Shown here: positions 1-9,107 of the stretch, piece by piece | Layout of the letters: every line of letters starts with the position of its first letter | Numbering within the stretch: the first letter of the stretch is position 1 | From: CAYYNQ01 sp964473105 | Lineage (GTDB): Bacteria > Sumerlaeota > Sumerlaeia > MVZB01 | Length of the DNA stretch: 52,533 bases | Assembly: GCA_964473105.1 (NCBI GenBank) | Contig: CAYYNQ010000049.1 | Span: 1-52,533 of the forward strand | Reading direction: 5' to 3' | Made by a program: the position numbers and the translations under genes | The notes under the pieces: generated by a model | What the model saw: only the letters and a program-made list of their open reading frames with translations | The model's database searches: none | Told to the model about the DNA's origin: nothing

Positions 1-777
1 GCGGTCGCGTCGTGTCTTGCGTGGGCTGGTTACGGCCCCATGGACCCGGACTTCATGGAGTGTGTGGTCTACCGATATCAGTTCCGGTCCACATCCAGAT
101 GGAAGCACCTCGGCCAATCGGTTGATCAACCCCTGATTCTCAGGCAGGTTCAAGTAGGGTTTGTTTCCCCATCGTACCGAAAATCCGATTTCTGGCCGGG
201 TCAGGCTTTGCCGAATGATAGTCTTCAGCATGTGGCCCCATTCCGCCGCCGCACTCTTGAGGAATTTGCTGCGTACCGGGGTGTTGAAAAAAAGGTCCCT
301 GACGTTAATGGTTGTTCCAACAGGTGCACCCTGAGCAGTGATTCGAGTATCCAAGCCACCGCTGGTCGTCAATTTGAAACCCTCCATTGAGTCGGTGCTG
401 CGTGTCAGAATTTCCAAACGACTGACGGCCGAGATTGCGGCAAGGGCCTCGCCTCTAAACCCCCGGGTTTCAAGATGCGTCAGATCATCAAATCCCCGTA
501 TTTTGCTGGTTGCGTAACGTTCAACGGCCAAACTCAGGTCCGGTTGCCTGATTCCCCTGCCGTTGTCCCGTACACAGAAACTGAGGCCATCCTTCTCAAC
601 CGTGACGTCAACTCGTGTCGTACCGGCGTCGATACTGTTCTCGATGATTTCCTTGAGAGCCGCGGCTGGTCGGGTGATTACCTCTCCCGCGGCAATCTGA
701 TTGATGAGCCGGTCGGGTAGACGTTCGATCAACCTCGTATCGGCAGGGGGGTGCTCCAATCGGGATTTCATATTCAT
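1..777 (-). CDS. mutL: DNA mismatch repair protein MutL, N-terminal part (cut by window edge)
   Basis: GHKL-family ATPase that links MutS mismatch recognition to strand removal. The reverse complement is open from ATG 777 to base 1 (about 259 codons), so the C-terminus lies outside the window. Visible hallmarks: INQIAAGEV near the N-terminus, the motif I stretch EIIENSIDAG, motif II DNGRGI and motif III TRGFRGEALA. These are the Bergerat-fold ATP-binding elements of MutL. A second in-frame ATG lies at 771 and no clear SD is present, so the exact start is uncertain. The gene is divergent from the Nfu gene. Whether it has an endonuclease motif cannot be seen, because that part is missing. Confidence 0.95.
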   Translation of the reverse strand, partial: MNMKSRLEHPPADTRLIERLPDRLINQIAAGEVITRPAAALKEIIENSIDAGTTRVDVTVEKDGLSFCVRDNGRGIRQPDLSLAVERYATSKIRGFDDLTHLETRGFRGEALAAISAVSRLEILTRSTDSMEGFKLTTSGGLDTRITAQGAPVGTTINVRDLFFNTPVRSKFLKSAAAEWGHMLKTIIRQSLTRPEIGFSVRWGNKPYLNLPENQGLINRLAEVLPSGCGPELISVDHTLHEVRVHGAVTSPRKTRRDR

Positions 778-979
778 GCCAACAGAGTAATCCAACGTTA
801 ACACGGGAGTGAAGTCATAATTCATGTGGAGCCTTAATAATATTCACTTGTCACCCCAAGTTGTGTCCACTTTCAGGTCGGGAATATAGCCACATCGGCA
901 AAACTAGATCTATTCATGCCTTGCCTGTGACAATCCACTCGTGATTCCTGTGCAGGGACAAGAAAACGAGGTAGATTCC

Positions 980-1009
980 TTGACCAGGCCGGTCGGCACA
1001 TGATTTAAT
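980..1009 (+). promoter_or_regulatory. Candidate sigma70 promoter for the Nfu gene
   Basis: TTGACC (980-985), an 18-base spacer and TTTAAT (1004-1009) lie about 75 bases before the Nfu start. This is the only recognisable element I see in the 307-base gap between mutL and the Nfu gene; the rest shows no gene. Confidence 0.35.
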
Positions 1010-1084
1010 GAGCGTGTCCCCGATTTACGGGATAAGACGAATCAAGGGTTTATGCTCTGTTGAGGCAGTGGAAAGGGAGATCTG

Positions 1085-1654
1085 ATGTCATCATCCGATT
1101 CCGGTGAGATCCGTGTTCGGCCCGAACCGACACCAAATCCGGCAAGCATTCGATTTGTGGTTGACGCGACAATTCTCGAGTCAGGTACCGCGGATTTTCA
1201 GGATGCTGAATCGGTCAAGGGTAGGTCGGTGCTTGCGGAGGCCTTGTTTGGTTTGGATGGGGTAACTGGTGTCTTTCTTGGCCCGAATTTCGTGACGATC
1301 ACCGCACCGGATGTCATCGAATGGGATAGGCTGGGAGAGTCGGTTATCGGTGCCATCCAGAAGCATCTCGCAGACGGGAAGCCCACACTAGTTGGTGATA
1401 CCAACGATTTTATGGAGGGTGATGGTGAGATTGAGCGGGGGATCATTCAAATCATTGAGAATGAGATCCGGCCAGCTGTTGCGATGGACGGGGGCGATAT
1501 TATTTTTGGGGGTTTTGAAGGCGGAATCGTTCGCCTTCATCTAAGGGGTTCCTGCAGCGGTTGCCCAAGCAGTTTGATGACGCTCAAGATGGGTATTGAG
1601 CGCCGCCTTCAGGAGGATTATCCGGAGATACAGGGCGTGGAAGCCATTGGGTGA
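1085..1654 (+). CDS. NifU-like Fe-S cluster scaffold protein (Nfu type)
   Basis: A 189-aa scaffold expected to assemble or carry Fe-S clusters to apoproteins in the cytoplasm. The N-terminal half (about residues 9-95) has the Nfu N-terminal domain signature EPTPNPASIRF and a GVTGVFLGPNFVT segment. The C-terminal half (about 115-188) is a NifU-like domain with VAMDGGDI and the cluster-binding CxxC at Cys157/Cys160 (GSCSGCPSS). This is the two-domain architecture of mitochondrial NFU1-like proteins. SD-like AAAGGGAGA lies just before the ATG. The gene stands alone, convergent with the kinase gene, with no isc or suf genes visible. Confidence 0.9.
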   Translation: MSSSDSGEIRVRPEPTPNPASIRFVVDATILESGTADFQDAESVKGRSVLAEALFGLDGVTGVFLGPNFVTITAPDVIEWDRLGESVIGAIQKHLADGKPTLVGDTNDFMEGDGEIERGIIQIIENEIRPAVAMDGGDIIFGGFEGGIVRLHLRGSCSGCPSSLMTLKMGIERRLQEDYPEIQGVEAIG

Positions 1655-1674
1655 TCTCAATCAGCTTTGATGCA

Positions 1675-3822
1675 TCATGATTCTGTAAAGGTATCGGTCT
1701 GCCCGCTGTCCGCCCGATTGGTGGCCTCAAGTTTGCGGACGTATTCAGCTGCCTTCACTTCGGTGTTCTCGAGATCCGGTGCCCGTTCAATCGGTGGGAA
1801 TATCAAGATAAAACGTGCCCCGGCATCTGGTATGTTTTCGGCTGAAATCGTCCCTCCGTGCAGGTCCTGAACGATGGTCCTCACCCAGTTCAGGCCGAGT
1901 CCCTCGCCTTGCGACCCGCTGGCACGGTAACTGGTGTAGCCCAGTTCAAATATCTTTTCTATTTCCTGGATCTCGGCCCGGCGTCCTTGGCCATCGAGAA
2001 TGCCTGTTCCGCTGTCTTCCAGCGCGATGCAGAGTCCCCCCTCGATGGTTTGACGGGTTTTGACCTTTATCCATCCGTGCGTGATGTGTTCCGGGTCAGC
2101 CTTGCGAATCGCCTCCAATGCATTTGAGAACATGTTGAACAGGGCGAGTTTGATCAGCCTCGGGTCGACCATGCATCGAGGAACATCTTCCTTGAGTTCC
2201 TGATGAAGGTTGATCTTGGAAGACATTGACATGCTGAAGAGTTGGCAGGTTTCACGGATCAGCCGGTTGCTGTCCTGTATCTCGAGGACCGGATGCTGGA
2301 GGAAGGCGTAGGACCGGTAAAGGTTCACAGTTTCCTGCATGAACCGGACTGACTGCAGCAACCCCTTGAGCGATTCACCGAGGATCCTTTGCTTTCGTTC
2401 ATCCTCGGGGATCCGGGCTGTTTTCCCCAGGATCCGGCCCAGAGCAAGTAGTTCGAGTTTGCTGGTGGCAATGATATTGGTCAGGTCATGACCAAGGTTG
2501 CGTGAGAGGCTGATGTTCGCACGACCCCTCTCCTGTACCAGCAACTGGTTGCGCAGTGACAGGGTTTGAATACCGGCATCAATCACCTCGGTCAGGCGTT
2601 CCAGTCGATCCCGCAGAGGGTCGATCGTCGGGTCGGTGGTCTTCTTGTCAATGGCCATGCAGATCAGGTATCTAACGCCGGCTCGTGCTGGGTCATTTAG
2701 TTGTCGGCTGATGCCGGTCAGTTGCCACTGGTGAAGGTCGAATTCGATCTGCCCGCTGCTGTCCTTGGGGAGGATCTGTTTCAGGTTATCAATCAGGATG
2801 TCCCCGTGTTCTCGAAGGTCGGGGTTCCCTGCGATGAAGTTCTGACCGGTGGCCCGAATTTGGCCGGGGCCCTCGGCGATCAACTCAATACAGGAGATCA
2901 ATGCTTCCCCCACCACCTCGCAGAATGATTCACAGATAAAGCGGGCGACTTCCCATCCAGTCATCTGGGGTCGTTGCGCGATTTCGTCCCTGAGATGTCC
3001 TTGAAGTCTTGCTATAACCGCATCCAGCGCCATCCTGTTGTACAGGTGCTCCAAGTGTGTTAAGGGTTTGCGGTTAAACAGGGTCCGTTCGTTGCTGGAT
3101 TCCTCGAGACATATCATGACATTCCTGAGTGGAAGAATGACCGCTCGTGCAATCCCCAGAGCAATCATCGAAAGAATCAGGATAATGAATAGTGAACGCC
3201 AGAGATAGCTTCGTGTCAATTCCTTGATCCCAGGATCGTCGGATGGCGTTGTGTAATGAAATTTCAGCCGGTATTGGTGATTGCCCACCGGTTGTTCCAT
3301 GAATCCACTGAAACTCCGGATAAAGAGGGAGTTATTGAAACCGTGAAAACGGCCTAGATCTTTCTCCCCGGTATCAAATATCAGGCCTGCCGTTTTCTGC
3401 CCTGACGAATGCATCTTCATTTCCCTGATCGAGATGCGATAAATCCGGCTATTTTTGGCGCTGACGATTCTCCCGATCAGTGTTTTTGCATTATCCTCTA
3501 TTTTTTTTAAATGGGTAGATGTTTCGGAATGGTGATTCTTCAGCCATGCATTGACCTGTTTCAACAAATGGTCATTGATGCTGAGGCGGCCCGTATCCAT
3601 CTCGATACCCTCAAATATATAGGCGGGCATTTTCTCCAGCATGTATCGTTTTTTGTCCCTTTGGTACCAGGACAGGTCGATTTCCACGAGGATCATGACG
3701 ATCGTGACCAGGTATAGCAGCAGGAACGCCATCAAAAGTTTGTTTCGTTTAAGGAATCGAGTGAGCATATGCCTGTATGGAATTCCCCTGAAATCTTGAA
3801 TACTCGATGATACCGAAGTCAT
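1675..3822 (-). CDS. Membrane-bound sensor histidine kinase
   Basis: A 715-aa kinase expected to autophosphorylate a histidine and pass phosphate to a response regulator. TM1 is at about residues 28-49 and TM2 at about 208-230, bracketing a 155-residue periplasmic sensor domain of unknown ligand. A GAF-like cytoplasmic region follows (about 260-410, low certainty). The phospho-acceptor region is SRNLGHDLTNI (His445). The ATPase domain shows an N-box (LFNMFSNALEAI, about 561-572), G1 DSGTGI (603-608), F-box FELGYTS and G2 GEGLGL (639-644). No response regulator gene is adjacent, so it is an orphan. The sigma54 regulator at 47943-49352 is a conceivable but unproven partner. Confidence 0.9.
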   Translation of the reverse strand: MTSVSSSIQDFRGIPYRHMLTRFLKRNKLLMAFLLLYLVTIVMILVEIDLSWYQRDKKRYMLEKMPAYIFEGIEMDTGRLSINDHLLKQVNAWLKNHHSETSTHLKKIEDNAKTLIGRIVSAKNSRIYRISIREMKMHSSGQKTAGLIFDTGEKDLGRFHGFNNSLFIRSFSGFMEQPVGNHQYRLKFHYTTPSDDPGIKELTRSYLWRSLFIILILSMIALGIARAVILPLRNVMICLEESSNERTLFNRKPLTHLEHLYNRMALDAVIARLQGHLRDEIAQRPQMTGWEVARFICESFCEVVGEALISCIELIAEGPGQIRATGQNFIAGNPDLREHGDILIDNLKQILPKDSSGQIEFDLHQWQLTGISRQLNDPARAGVRYLICMAIDKKTTDPTIDPLRDRLERLTEVIDAGIQTLSLRNQLLVQERGRANISLSRNLGHDLTNIIATSKLELLALGRILGKTARIPEDERKQRILGESLKGLLQSVRFMQETVNLYRSYAFLQHPVLEIQDSNRLIRETCQLFSMSMSSKINLHQELKEDVPRCMVDPRLIKLALFNMFSNALEAIRKADPEHITHGWIKVKTRQTIEGGLCIALEDSGTGILDGQGRRAEIQEIEKIFELGYTSYRASGSQGEGLGLNWVRTIVQDLHGGTISAENIPDAGARFILIFPPIERAPDLENTEVKAAEYVRKLEATNRADSGQTDTFTES

Positions 3823-3871
3823 AATGGGAGCGCAATTGGCCTCTCCTTTGGATTCCTGGGCCTAGTCCATG

Positions 3872-3896
3872 AAAAAACCGCCTGTAAGGGCGGTTT
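3872..3896 (-). terminator. Rho-independent terminator of tRNA-Gln
   Basis: Perfect 8-bp stem: 3875-3882 pairs with 3889-3896 (AAACCGCC/GGCGGTTT) around a 6-base loop. On the minus strand it is followed by a T run (3877-3872). It lies 34 bases after the tRNA-Gln 3' end, so it should end that transcript before the kinase gene. Confidence 0.8.
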
Positions 3897-3930
3897 GGGT
3901 GTCAATCCGTTGTTGACTCTCAATTGGAGT

Positions 3931-4005
3931 TGGCAGGGGGTACAGGATTCGAACCTGTGTATGCCGGAACCAAAATCCGGTGCCTTACCACTTGGCTAAC
4001 CCCCT
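3931..4005 (-). tRNA. tRNA-Gln (anticodon TTG)
   Basis: Minus-strand cloverleaf of 75 bases with encoded CCA (complement of 3931-3933). The acceptor AGGGGGT pairs with ACCCCCT, the anticodon stem is CCGGA/TCCGG, and the loop TTTTGGT gives anticodon TTG. The T-arm carries GGTTCGAATCC. It has its own promoter and terminator, so it looks like a monocistronic tRNA gene. Confidence 0.95.
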
Positions 4006-4018
4006 GCATCCACTACTT

Positions 4019-4047
4019 AATCTATCCAACGCCAATCCTGATGTCAA
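4019..4047 (-). promoter_or_regulatory. Sigma70-type promoter of tRNA-Gln
   Basis: Read on the minus strand: TTGACA (4047-4042), a spacer of exactly 17 bases, and TAGATT (4024-4019). The -10 ends 13 bases before the tRNA 5' end. The perfect -35 and ideal spacing make this one of the clearest promoters in the window. Confidence 0.75.
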
Positions 4048-4188
4048 ATTCAGGCACCCCAGCGTTGACTTTTCCCCGGTCAGATGTTCCACTGAAAGGA
4101 GGAAAGGGTCCCTTGATGCTTTCCCGTTTTGGGATTCCATTCCAATCTTTCGTAATCTCCTCCATCTTTGTCAGGGAGTAGTCAGGTG

Positions 4189-5757
4189 ATGACTCAGGGT
4201 CCCGGTACCGTCCAGAATCCCGACAAGGAATCAGTTGCCCAATGTGCGGCCTCCGAAAGAAACCCCTGGCTGGACGATTTCATGCAGTCGTTCCACTATA
4301 CAGCGTTGACCTATGACGATGTGAGCCTTGTAACCCAGTATGCAGATTTTCTGCCTGATAAAACAAACCTGACGACTCGGTTGACGCGCAATATCTCGCT
4401 TAACATTCCCTTTGTTAGTGCGGCTATGGATACGGTCACCGAGTCCGATATGGCGATTGCAATGGCGCTCCAGGGCGGGATCGGGATTATTCATAAAAAT
4501 CTGGACCCCATGGACCAGCGCTCACATGTCAAGCGTGTCAAGTTTTACCTCAACGGTTTTTTGGTCAAAGCTCGGACCATGAAGCCCGACACAACCCTTG
4601 AGCAGTTACACCGAGTCACCACAGAAAAAGGTTGGGCATTTCATACCTTTCCGGTTGTCGACGAAGACCGGCGCCTTCGAGGAATGGTCACCAGTCGTGA
4701 GATCAAATATTGTGATGAAAAATCCACACGACTCGACGAGATCATGAATGCCGAACCGGTCAGTGCTCCCGAGGGGACGACTATTCGGGAAGCGTTTGAT
4801 ATCATGAGCCAAAAGAGGATATCCGCCCTTCCAATTCTTGATAAGGGCGGAATATTCAAGGGCATGTATTGTTACGAGGATGTGCATGATATTCTCAAGG
4901 GGGTGCATCCGCTTTACAATCGTGACCCCAATCACAAGCTGCGCTGTGGTGCGGCCGTTGGGTCGGATACACACGAGCGGGTGGAGGTCCTGATGGATGC
5001 CCCCTTGGATGTCCTTGTTGTTGATACCGCTCACGGATTTTCGCGAGGTGTGCTGGAGATGATCAGGTGGATCAAAAAAAAATATCCGGCGGTTGATGTT
5101 ATCGGTGGCAATGTCGCCTCAGCTGAGGCGACCCGTGCGCTGATTGATGCCGGGGCAGACGGGATCAAGGTTGGCGTTGGTCCCGGATCGATCTGCACGA
5201 CACGGGTCGTGACGGGTGTCGGGGTTCCACAGCTTTCTGCCGTCTATGAGTGTGCGGTTGAAGCGCGGGGCAGCGGGGTGCCTGTTATTGCAGATGGAGG
5301 GATTCGTTTCAGCGGTGATGTTGCCAAGGCCTTGGTTGCCGGTGCGTCCAGTGTGATGATGGGTTCTGTATTGGCCGGTACCGACCAGAGTCCTGGTGAA
5401 CGGATTCTCGTGCGGGGCCGTCAGTATGTCACGTATCGTGGGATGGGATCCGTTGAGGCTATGGCGGAAAGATTTGGTAGTTCAGACCGTTATGGACAAT
5501 CGGGCACCAGCCAGGAAAAGCTCGTGCCCGAGGGTATTGAGGGTCTTGTTCCATGCGCGGGTTCCGTCGATCAGGTGCTTCACCAGTATGTAGGGGGCCT
5601 TCGTTCATCACTCGGCTACAACGGGTGCAGGACCATCGACGAACTCAGGATTCGGGGGCGGTTCAGGCGGGTTACCCCGTTTGGCCAGCAGGAGGCGCAT
5701 CCGCATGACGTCCAGATCACGCATGACGCCCCCAATTACCAGGTTGATGAACGCTGA
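4189..5757 (+). CDS. guaB: Inosine-5'-monophosphate dehydrogenase
   Basis: Oxidises IMP to XMP with NAD+, the first committed step of GMP synthesis. From ATG 4189 the protein is 522 aa. It has ALTYDDVSLV, a CBS-domain pair (about residues 118-245), the active-site loop GPGSICTTRVVTG with catalytic Cys336, VIADGGIRFSGD, YRGMGS and a C-terminal DVQITHDAPNY. Translation is also open from a TTG at 4168, but ATG 4189 has AGGGAG ten bases upstream and is preferred. About 34 residues precede the usual family start near ALTYDD, a modest N-terminal extension without recognisable motif. It is monocistronic, between tRNA-Gln and a convergent ankyrin gene. Confidence 0.96.
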   Translation: MTQGPGTVQNPDKESVAQCAASERNPWLDDFMQSFHYTALTYDDVSLVTQYADFLPDKTNLTTRLTRNISLNIPFVSAAMDTVTESDMAIAMALQGGIGIIHKNLDPMDQRSHVKRVKFYLNGFLVKARTMKPDTTLEQLHRVTTEKGWAFHTFPVVDEDRRLRGMVTSREIKYCDEKSTRLDEIMNAEPVSAPEGTTIREAFDIMSQKRISALPILDKGGIFKGMYCYEDVHDILKGVHPLYNRDPNHKLRCGAAVGSDTHERVEVLMDAPLDVLVVDTAHGFSRGVLEMIRWIKKKYPAVDVIGGNVASAEATRALIDAGADGIKVGVGPGSICTTRVVTGVGVPQLSAVYECAVEARGSGVPVIADGGIRFSGDVAKALVAGASSVMMGSVLAGTDQSPGERILVRGRQYVTYRGMGSVEAMAERFGSSDRYGQSGTSQEKLVPEGIEGLVPCAGSVDQVLHQYVGGLRSSLGYNGCRTIDELRIRGRFRRVTPFGQQEAHPHDVQITHDAPNYQVDER

Positions 5758-5867
5758 ACCGTTTCTTTCACGGTGCTTTCCCTGCCCTTCTGACATCTCC
5801 CATCGGTAGCGATTTCCGGCCGGTGCGTGATATCAAATTATTGACAGGTCCGTTTTTCAGTTGGAAA

Positions 5868-6713
5868 TCATTGAGGCACCGATTTTCTTTTGATCGCGCC
5901 GTATTGTCTGAGAATTCGGACTGCTTCTTCCCGTTTCCTGAATTTTGCCACGTCCAGCGGGTAAACACCCTTGGATGATGGTATGTCGGGGTCGGCTCCA
6001 TTCTCCAGCAGGAGAGTGGTGATCAGGTCGTTGCCAATCGATACGGAGAGCAGCAGGGGAGTCAGCCCCAGCCGGTTGCTACGGTCCGGGTCCGCGCCAG
6101 ACCGTAGCAGCAGTTTGGCGTGGGTCGTCAGGTTGTCCATGATTGCCGCATGAAGAGCTGTATTGGCGAAGCGATCCTCAAACTGATTCGGATCTGCGCC
6201 GCCGCTGACCAGAGTCCTGAAGAGTTCAATGTTGTCTTTTGAAATAGAGTCATAAAGGGCGAAGGTGCCCGTTTTGGGCGCCTTCCGGTCCGGATCTGCG
6301 CCCAGCTTCAGGCAAAGTTCCAGGGCAGGAATATCTTTGATGAAGACCAACTCATGAATCACCGAATAACCCAGTTGATGATCTTGCCGGTTGATATCCA
6401 TTCCTTCCGCCAACATTGTATTCAGGAGTTCGTGATTTCCTGATAACAAAGTTTTGATGAGTAGGTAACGGGTATGAGAACCCGGTTTATCGTAGGCATA
6501 TGTTGAATCGGATGGTTGTGGACCGAAAAGGATACATTGGGTTGTTGGAGATGACGGGGAGGAATCAGGGGGGGGGACCGAATTCCGGGCATGGATATGG
6601 GCCAAGACGACCATGCAACAAGACCCAGCGTGCAAAGCCTTGAATAATGAATGGAGGGTCGATTTTACATTGATCGTCGTTTTCATTCTATGACGGACCC
6701 AGAACATTGTCAT
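5868..6713 (-). CDS. Ankyrin-repeat protein, probably exported
   Basis: A 281-aa protein with about six ankyrin repeats filling residues 95-275, recognised by recurring GADPD/GADPN turns and helical LLL-GAD patterns (LLLRSGADPDRSN, LLLENGADPDIPS). The repeats mediate protein-protein contacts; no enzymatic domain is present. The first 60 residues are non-repeat and may hold a signal peptide or membrane segment (LHAGSCCMVVLAHI), followed by a Pro/Ser-rich linker. The start is uncertain: ATGs at 6713, 6707 and 6686 all lack a good SD. A G9 tract (6568-6576) encodes PPP in the linker, so a slippage there would shift the frame. Target unknown. Confidence 0.8.
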   Translation of the reverse strand: MTMFWVRHRMKTTINVKSTLHSLFKALHAGSCCMVVLAHIHARNSVPPPDSSPSSPTTQCILFGPQPSDSTYAYDKPGSHTRYLLIKTLLSGNHELLNTMLAEGMDINRQDHQLGYSVIHELVFIKDIPALELCLKLGADPDRKAPKTGTFALYDSISKDNIELFRTLVSGGADPNQFEDRFANTALHAAIMDNLTTHAKLLLRSGADPDRSNRLGLTPLLLSVSIGNDLITTLLLENGADPDIPSSKGVYPLDVAKFRKREEAVRILRQYGAIKRKSVPQ

Positions 6714-6862
6714 TAAAAGATATACGGTATATTAATCGACTTTATTTTGTATCCTTTATCGGAGTAACGGGCCGATTGAAACATAATCCAGACCGATGAT
6801 CACACGAAACCGGTTGTCCTTTAATGGCTCGAATCAGGCTGAATCATTTTGTATCTGTGAAT

Positions 6863-6909
6863 TTACGGGTAGCCCGTAAGGTGATATTTTGTTAGATTCG
6901 TGGTCTAAC
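6863..6909. promoter_or_regulatory. Two inverted repeats upstream of ftsH
   Basis: First repeat: TTACGGG (6863-6869) and CCCGTAA (6873-6879) with a 3-base loop. Second: GTTAGA (6891-6896) and TCTAAC (6904-6909) with a 7-base gap. Both lie in the 244-base divergent region between the ankyrin gene and ftsH. They may be operators or leader hairpins. They do not match the CIRCE heat-shock operator. Confidence 0.4.
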
Positions 6910-6957
6910 CCATGTCCTTTCATGATTTTGGGTTGGACTTGGGTGGTGTCAGGATAA

Positions 6958-8967
6958 ATGTCGCGTGGGTCCCTTGACAAGGGGGATCCCGTGACTAGAA
7001 ACGGAAGTATAATCGGTGCCATGAAAGGTTTCAGTACCGCCAGTTTCTGGGTCATCATATTCCTCGTCTTCATCCTGCTTTTCATGCATTACCAGCAGCA
7101 GGAGAAGCCGGAGAACCTGAATCTCCTGAAGTGGAGACAGCTCGGCGAGGAGGAGTTGATCATTTCCACCCTCGATGAGGAAGGGGAAATGACTGGTGCC
7201 TATTCGCCATCCAGGGCCGCTTCGCAGGACAATGTCAAACAATACAGGGTCAAATACCTTCCCGGTCAGGCTGAAAAGATCCTTGAATGGGCCGAGGCGT
7301 ACAATATCCCATATGAAACCAAGCGTAGAAATACATTTTTATCACAGTTGATGATGTTCATGCTGCCGTTGGCCATCGTGATTGTGCTCTGGATACTGTT
7401 GATGCGGCAGTTGCAGGGTGGCGGCAACAAGGCCATGAGTTTTGGCAAGAGCAAAGCGAAACTGGTCAAGGAGGGTGAAATCAAGGTCACCTTCAAAGAT
7501 GTGGCCGGCGTCAACGAGGCTCGCGAGGAACTTCAGGAAGTTGTCGAATACCTGAAGGACCCGAAAAAATTTAGCAAGTTGGGCGGCAAGATCCCCAAGG
7601 GGGTGTTGCTGATCGGGCCACCCGGTACGGGCAAAACATTGTTGGCCCGGGCCATTGCGGGCGAGGCCGCCGTCCCTTTCTTTTCCATTTCGGGGTCCGA
7701 TTTTGTCGAGATGTTTGTAGGTGTGGGCGCCAGTCGTGTTCGCGACCTTTTCGAGCAGGCCAAGAAGGCGCGCCCGTGCATCATTTTCATTGATGAGATC
7801 GATGCTGTCGGTCGCTCACGATTTGCCGGGTATGGGGGTGGACATGACGAGCGTGAACAAACTCTGAACCAACTGCTTGTCGAGATGGATGGATTCGCCG
7901 AGAATGAGGGCGTTATATTGGTCGCGGCAACCAATCGTCCCGATGTGCTGGATCCCGCGTTACTGAGACCCGGCCGGTTTGATCGCCAAGTGACGGTTGA
8001 TCTTCCGGATATAAAAGGACGTGAAATGATTCTCCAGGTCCATGCCCGTAAGGTCAAGATGGCGAAGGACGTGAGATTATCAAAGATTGCAAAAGGTACA
8101 CCCGGTTTTTCTGGGGCCGATTTGGCCAATCTGATCAATGAGGCGGCACTGCTTGCTGCACGCCGCGATCTGGAAACTATCGGGTATGATGAATTCGAGG
8201 AGGCCAAAGACCGGGTCATGATGGGGCCGGAGCGGCGCAGCATGGTTATTACTGAGAAGGAAAAGAAAAGCACTGCTTATCATGAGGCAGGCCATGCGTT
8301 GGTCGCCCATTACACCGAGGGAGGCGACCCTGTTCACAAGGTGACCATTGTCCCGCGGGGACGTGCGTTGGGTGTGACGTGGGTTCTTCCGTCCGAGGAC
8401 AGATTGTCCATGGATCGAAAACAGTTGATCAACCAATTGTATTATTTGATGGGTGGACGGGCTGCAGAAATCATCAAGTTTGACGAGTTCACAACCGGTG
8501 CGGCGAACGATATTGAAAGGGCGACATCCCTCGCTCATCGCATGGTCTGCCATTTCGGCATGAGTGATAGGCTGGGGCCGAGAGCCTTCAGTGGCTCAAG
8601 CGGTGAAAATGTATTTCTTGGGCGTGATATCACCCGTGAGAGAAATTACAGCGAAGAAACGGCCGGAATTATCGATGAGGAAGTTAAGCGACTGATCGAT
8701 GAGGCTCATGATTATGCGATGAAGTCACTCAAGGACAACGAAGGAGTCCTTGAACGGGTCTCTGAGGCCCTGATTGAGCGGGAAACCCTTGGTGAGGAGG
8801 AGTTCCTTATGCTCATTGAGGGCAAGGAATTGCCGCCGATGGAGGAATCGGATCCGCCGACTGATCCGCCTGAAGAGAGCAATTCTGTCGCGGACAAAGA
8901 TGAGGATGGGGATATTCAATCTCAGGTGCCCCCAATTGGAGGCCCCGACCCCCAGCCCTCGACCTAA
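6958..8967 (+). CDS. ftsH: ATP-dependent zinc metalloprotease FtsH
   Basis: Membrane-anchored AAA+ protease that degrades misfolded membrane proteins and short-lived regulators; it forms hexamers. The 669-aa protein has TM1 near residues 30-45, a small periplasmic part, TM2 near 130-150, Walker A GPPGTGKT (about 220-227), Walker B IIFIDEIDA, the second region of homology ATNRPDVLDPALLRPGRFD and the zinc site HEAGH (about 442-446). The C-terminal tail after residue 630 is acidic and proline-rich and looks low-complexity. ATG 6958 has AGGA only three bases upstream; ATG 7021, just before the first membrane segment, is an alternative start. Confidence 0.96.
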   Translation: MSRGSLDKGDPVTRNGSIIGAMKGFSTASFWVIIFLVFILLFMHYQQQEKPENLNLLKWRQLGEEELIISTLDEEGEMTGAYSPSRAASQDNVKQYRVKYLPGQAEKILEWAEAYNIPYETKRRNTFLSQLMMFMLPLAIVIVLWILLMRQLQGGGNKAMSFGKSKAKLVKEGEIKVTFKDVAGVNEAREELQEVVEYLKDPKKFSKLGGKIPKGVLLIGPPGTGKTLLARAIAGEAAVPFFSISGSDFVEMFVGVGASRVRDLFEQAKKARPCIIFIDEIDAVGRSRFAGYGGGHDEREQTLNQLLVEMDGFAENEGVILVAATNRPDVLDPALLRPGRFDRQVTVDLPDIKGREMILQVHARKVKMAKDVRLSKIAKGTPGFSGADLANLINEAALLAARRDLETIGYDEFEEAKDRVMMGPERRSMVITEKEKKSTAYHEAGHALVAHYTEGGDPVHKVTIVPRGRALGVTWVLPSEDRLSMDRKQLINQLYYLMGGRAAEIIKFDEFTTGAANDIERATSLAHRMVCHFGMSDRLGPRAFSGSSGENVFLGRDITRERNYSEETAGIIDEEVKRLIDEAHDYAMKSLKDNEGVLERVSEALIERETLGEEEFLMLIEGKELPPMEESDPPTDPPEESNSVADKDEDGDIQSQVPPIGGPDPQPST

Positions 8968-9107
8968 GAGCCCCGTGTTATTTCGAAGCAGCATGAATCC
9001 AGGGCTTGATTTCGGCTTCTGGAATCCCTTGCTTTTTTACATGACAGGTCTTTAATATTTGTGCCTATGTGTCCCCTCCCCTTACCCCCACTGCCGAGAT
9101 TGAGGAT

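Noticed and set aside
6863..6909. CIRCE heat-shock operator upstream of ftsH
   Set aside because: Arms do not match TTAGCACTC/GAGTGCTAA and the spacing is wrong.
7533..8273. 246-aa reverse frame inside ftsH
   Set aside because: Serine/arginine-rich shadow typical of antisense frames of GC-rich genes; ftsH is certain.
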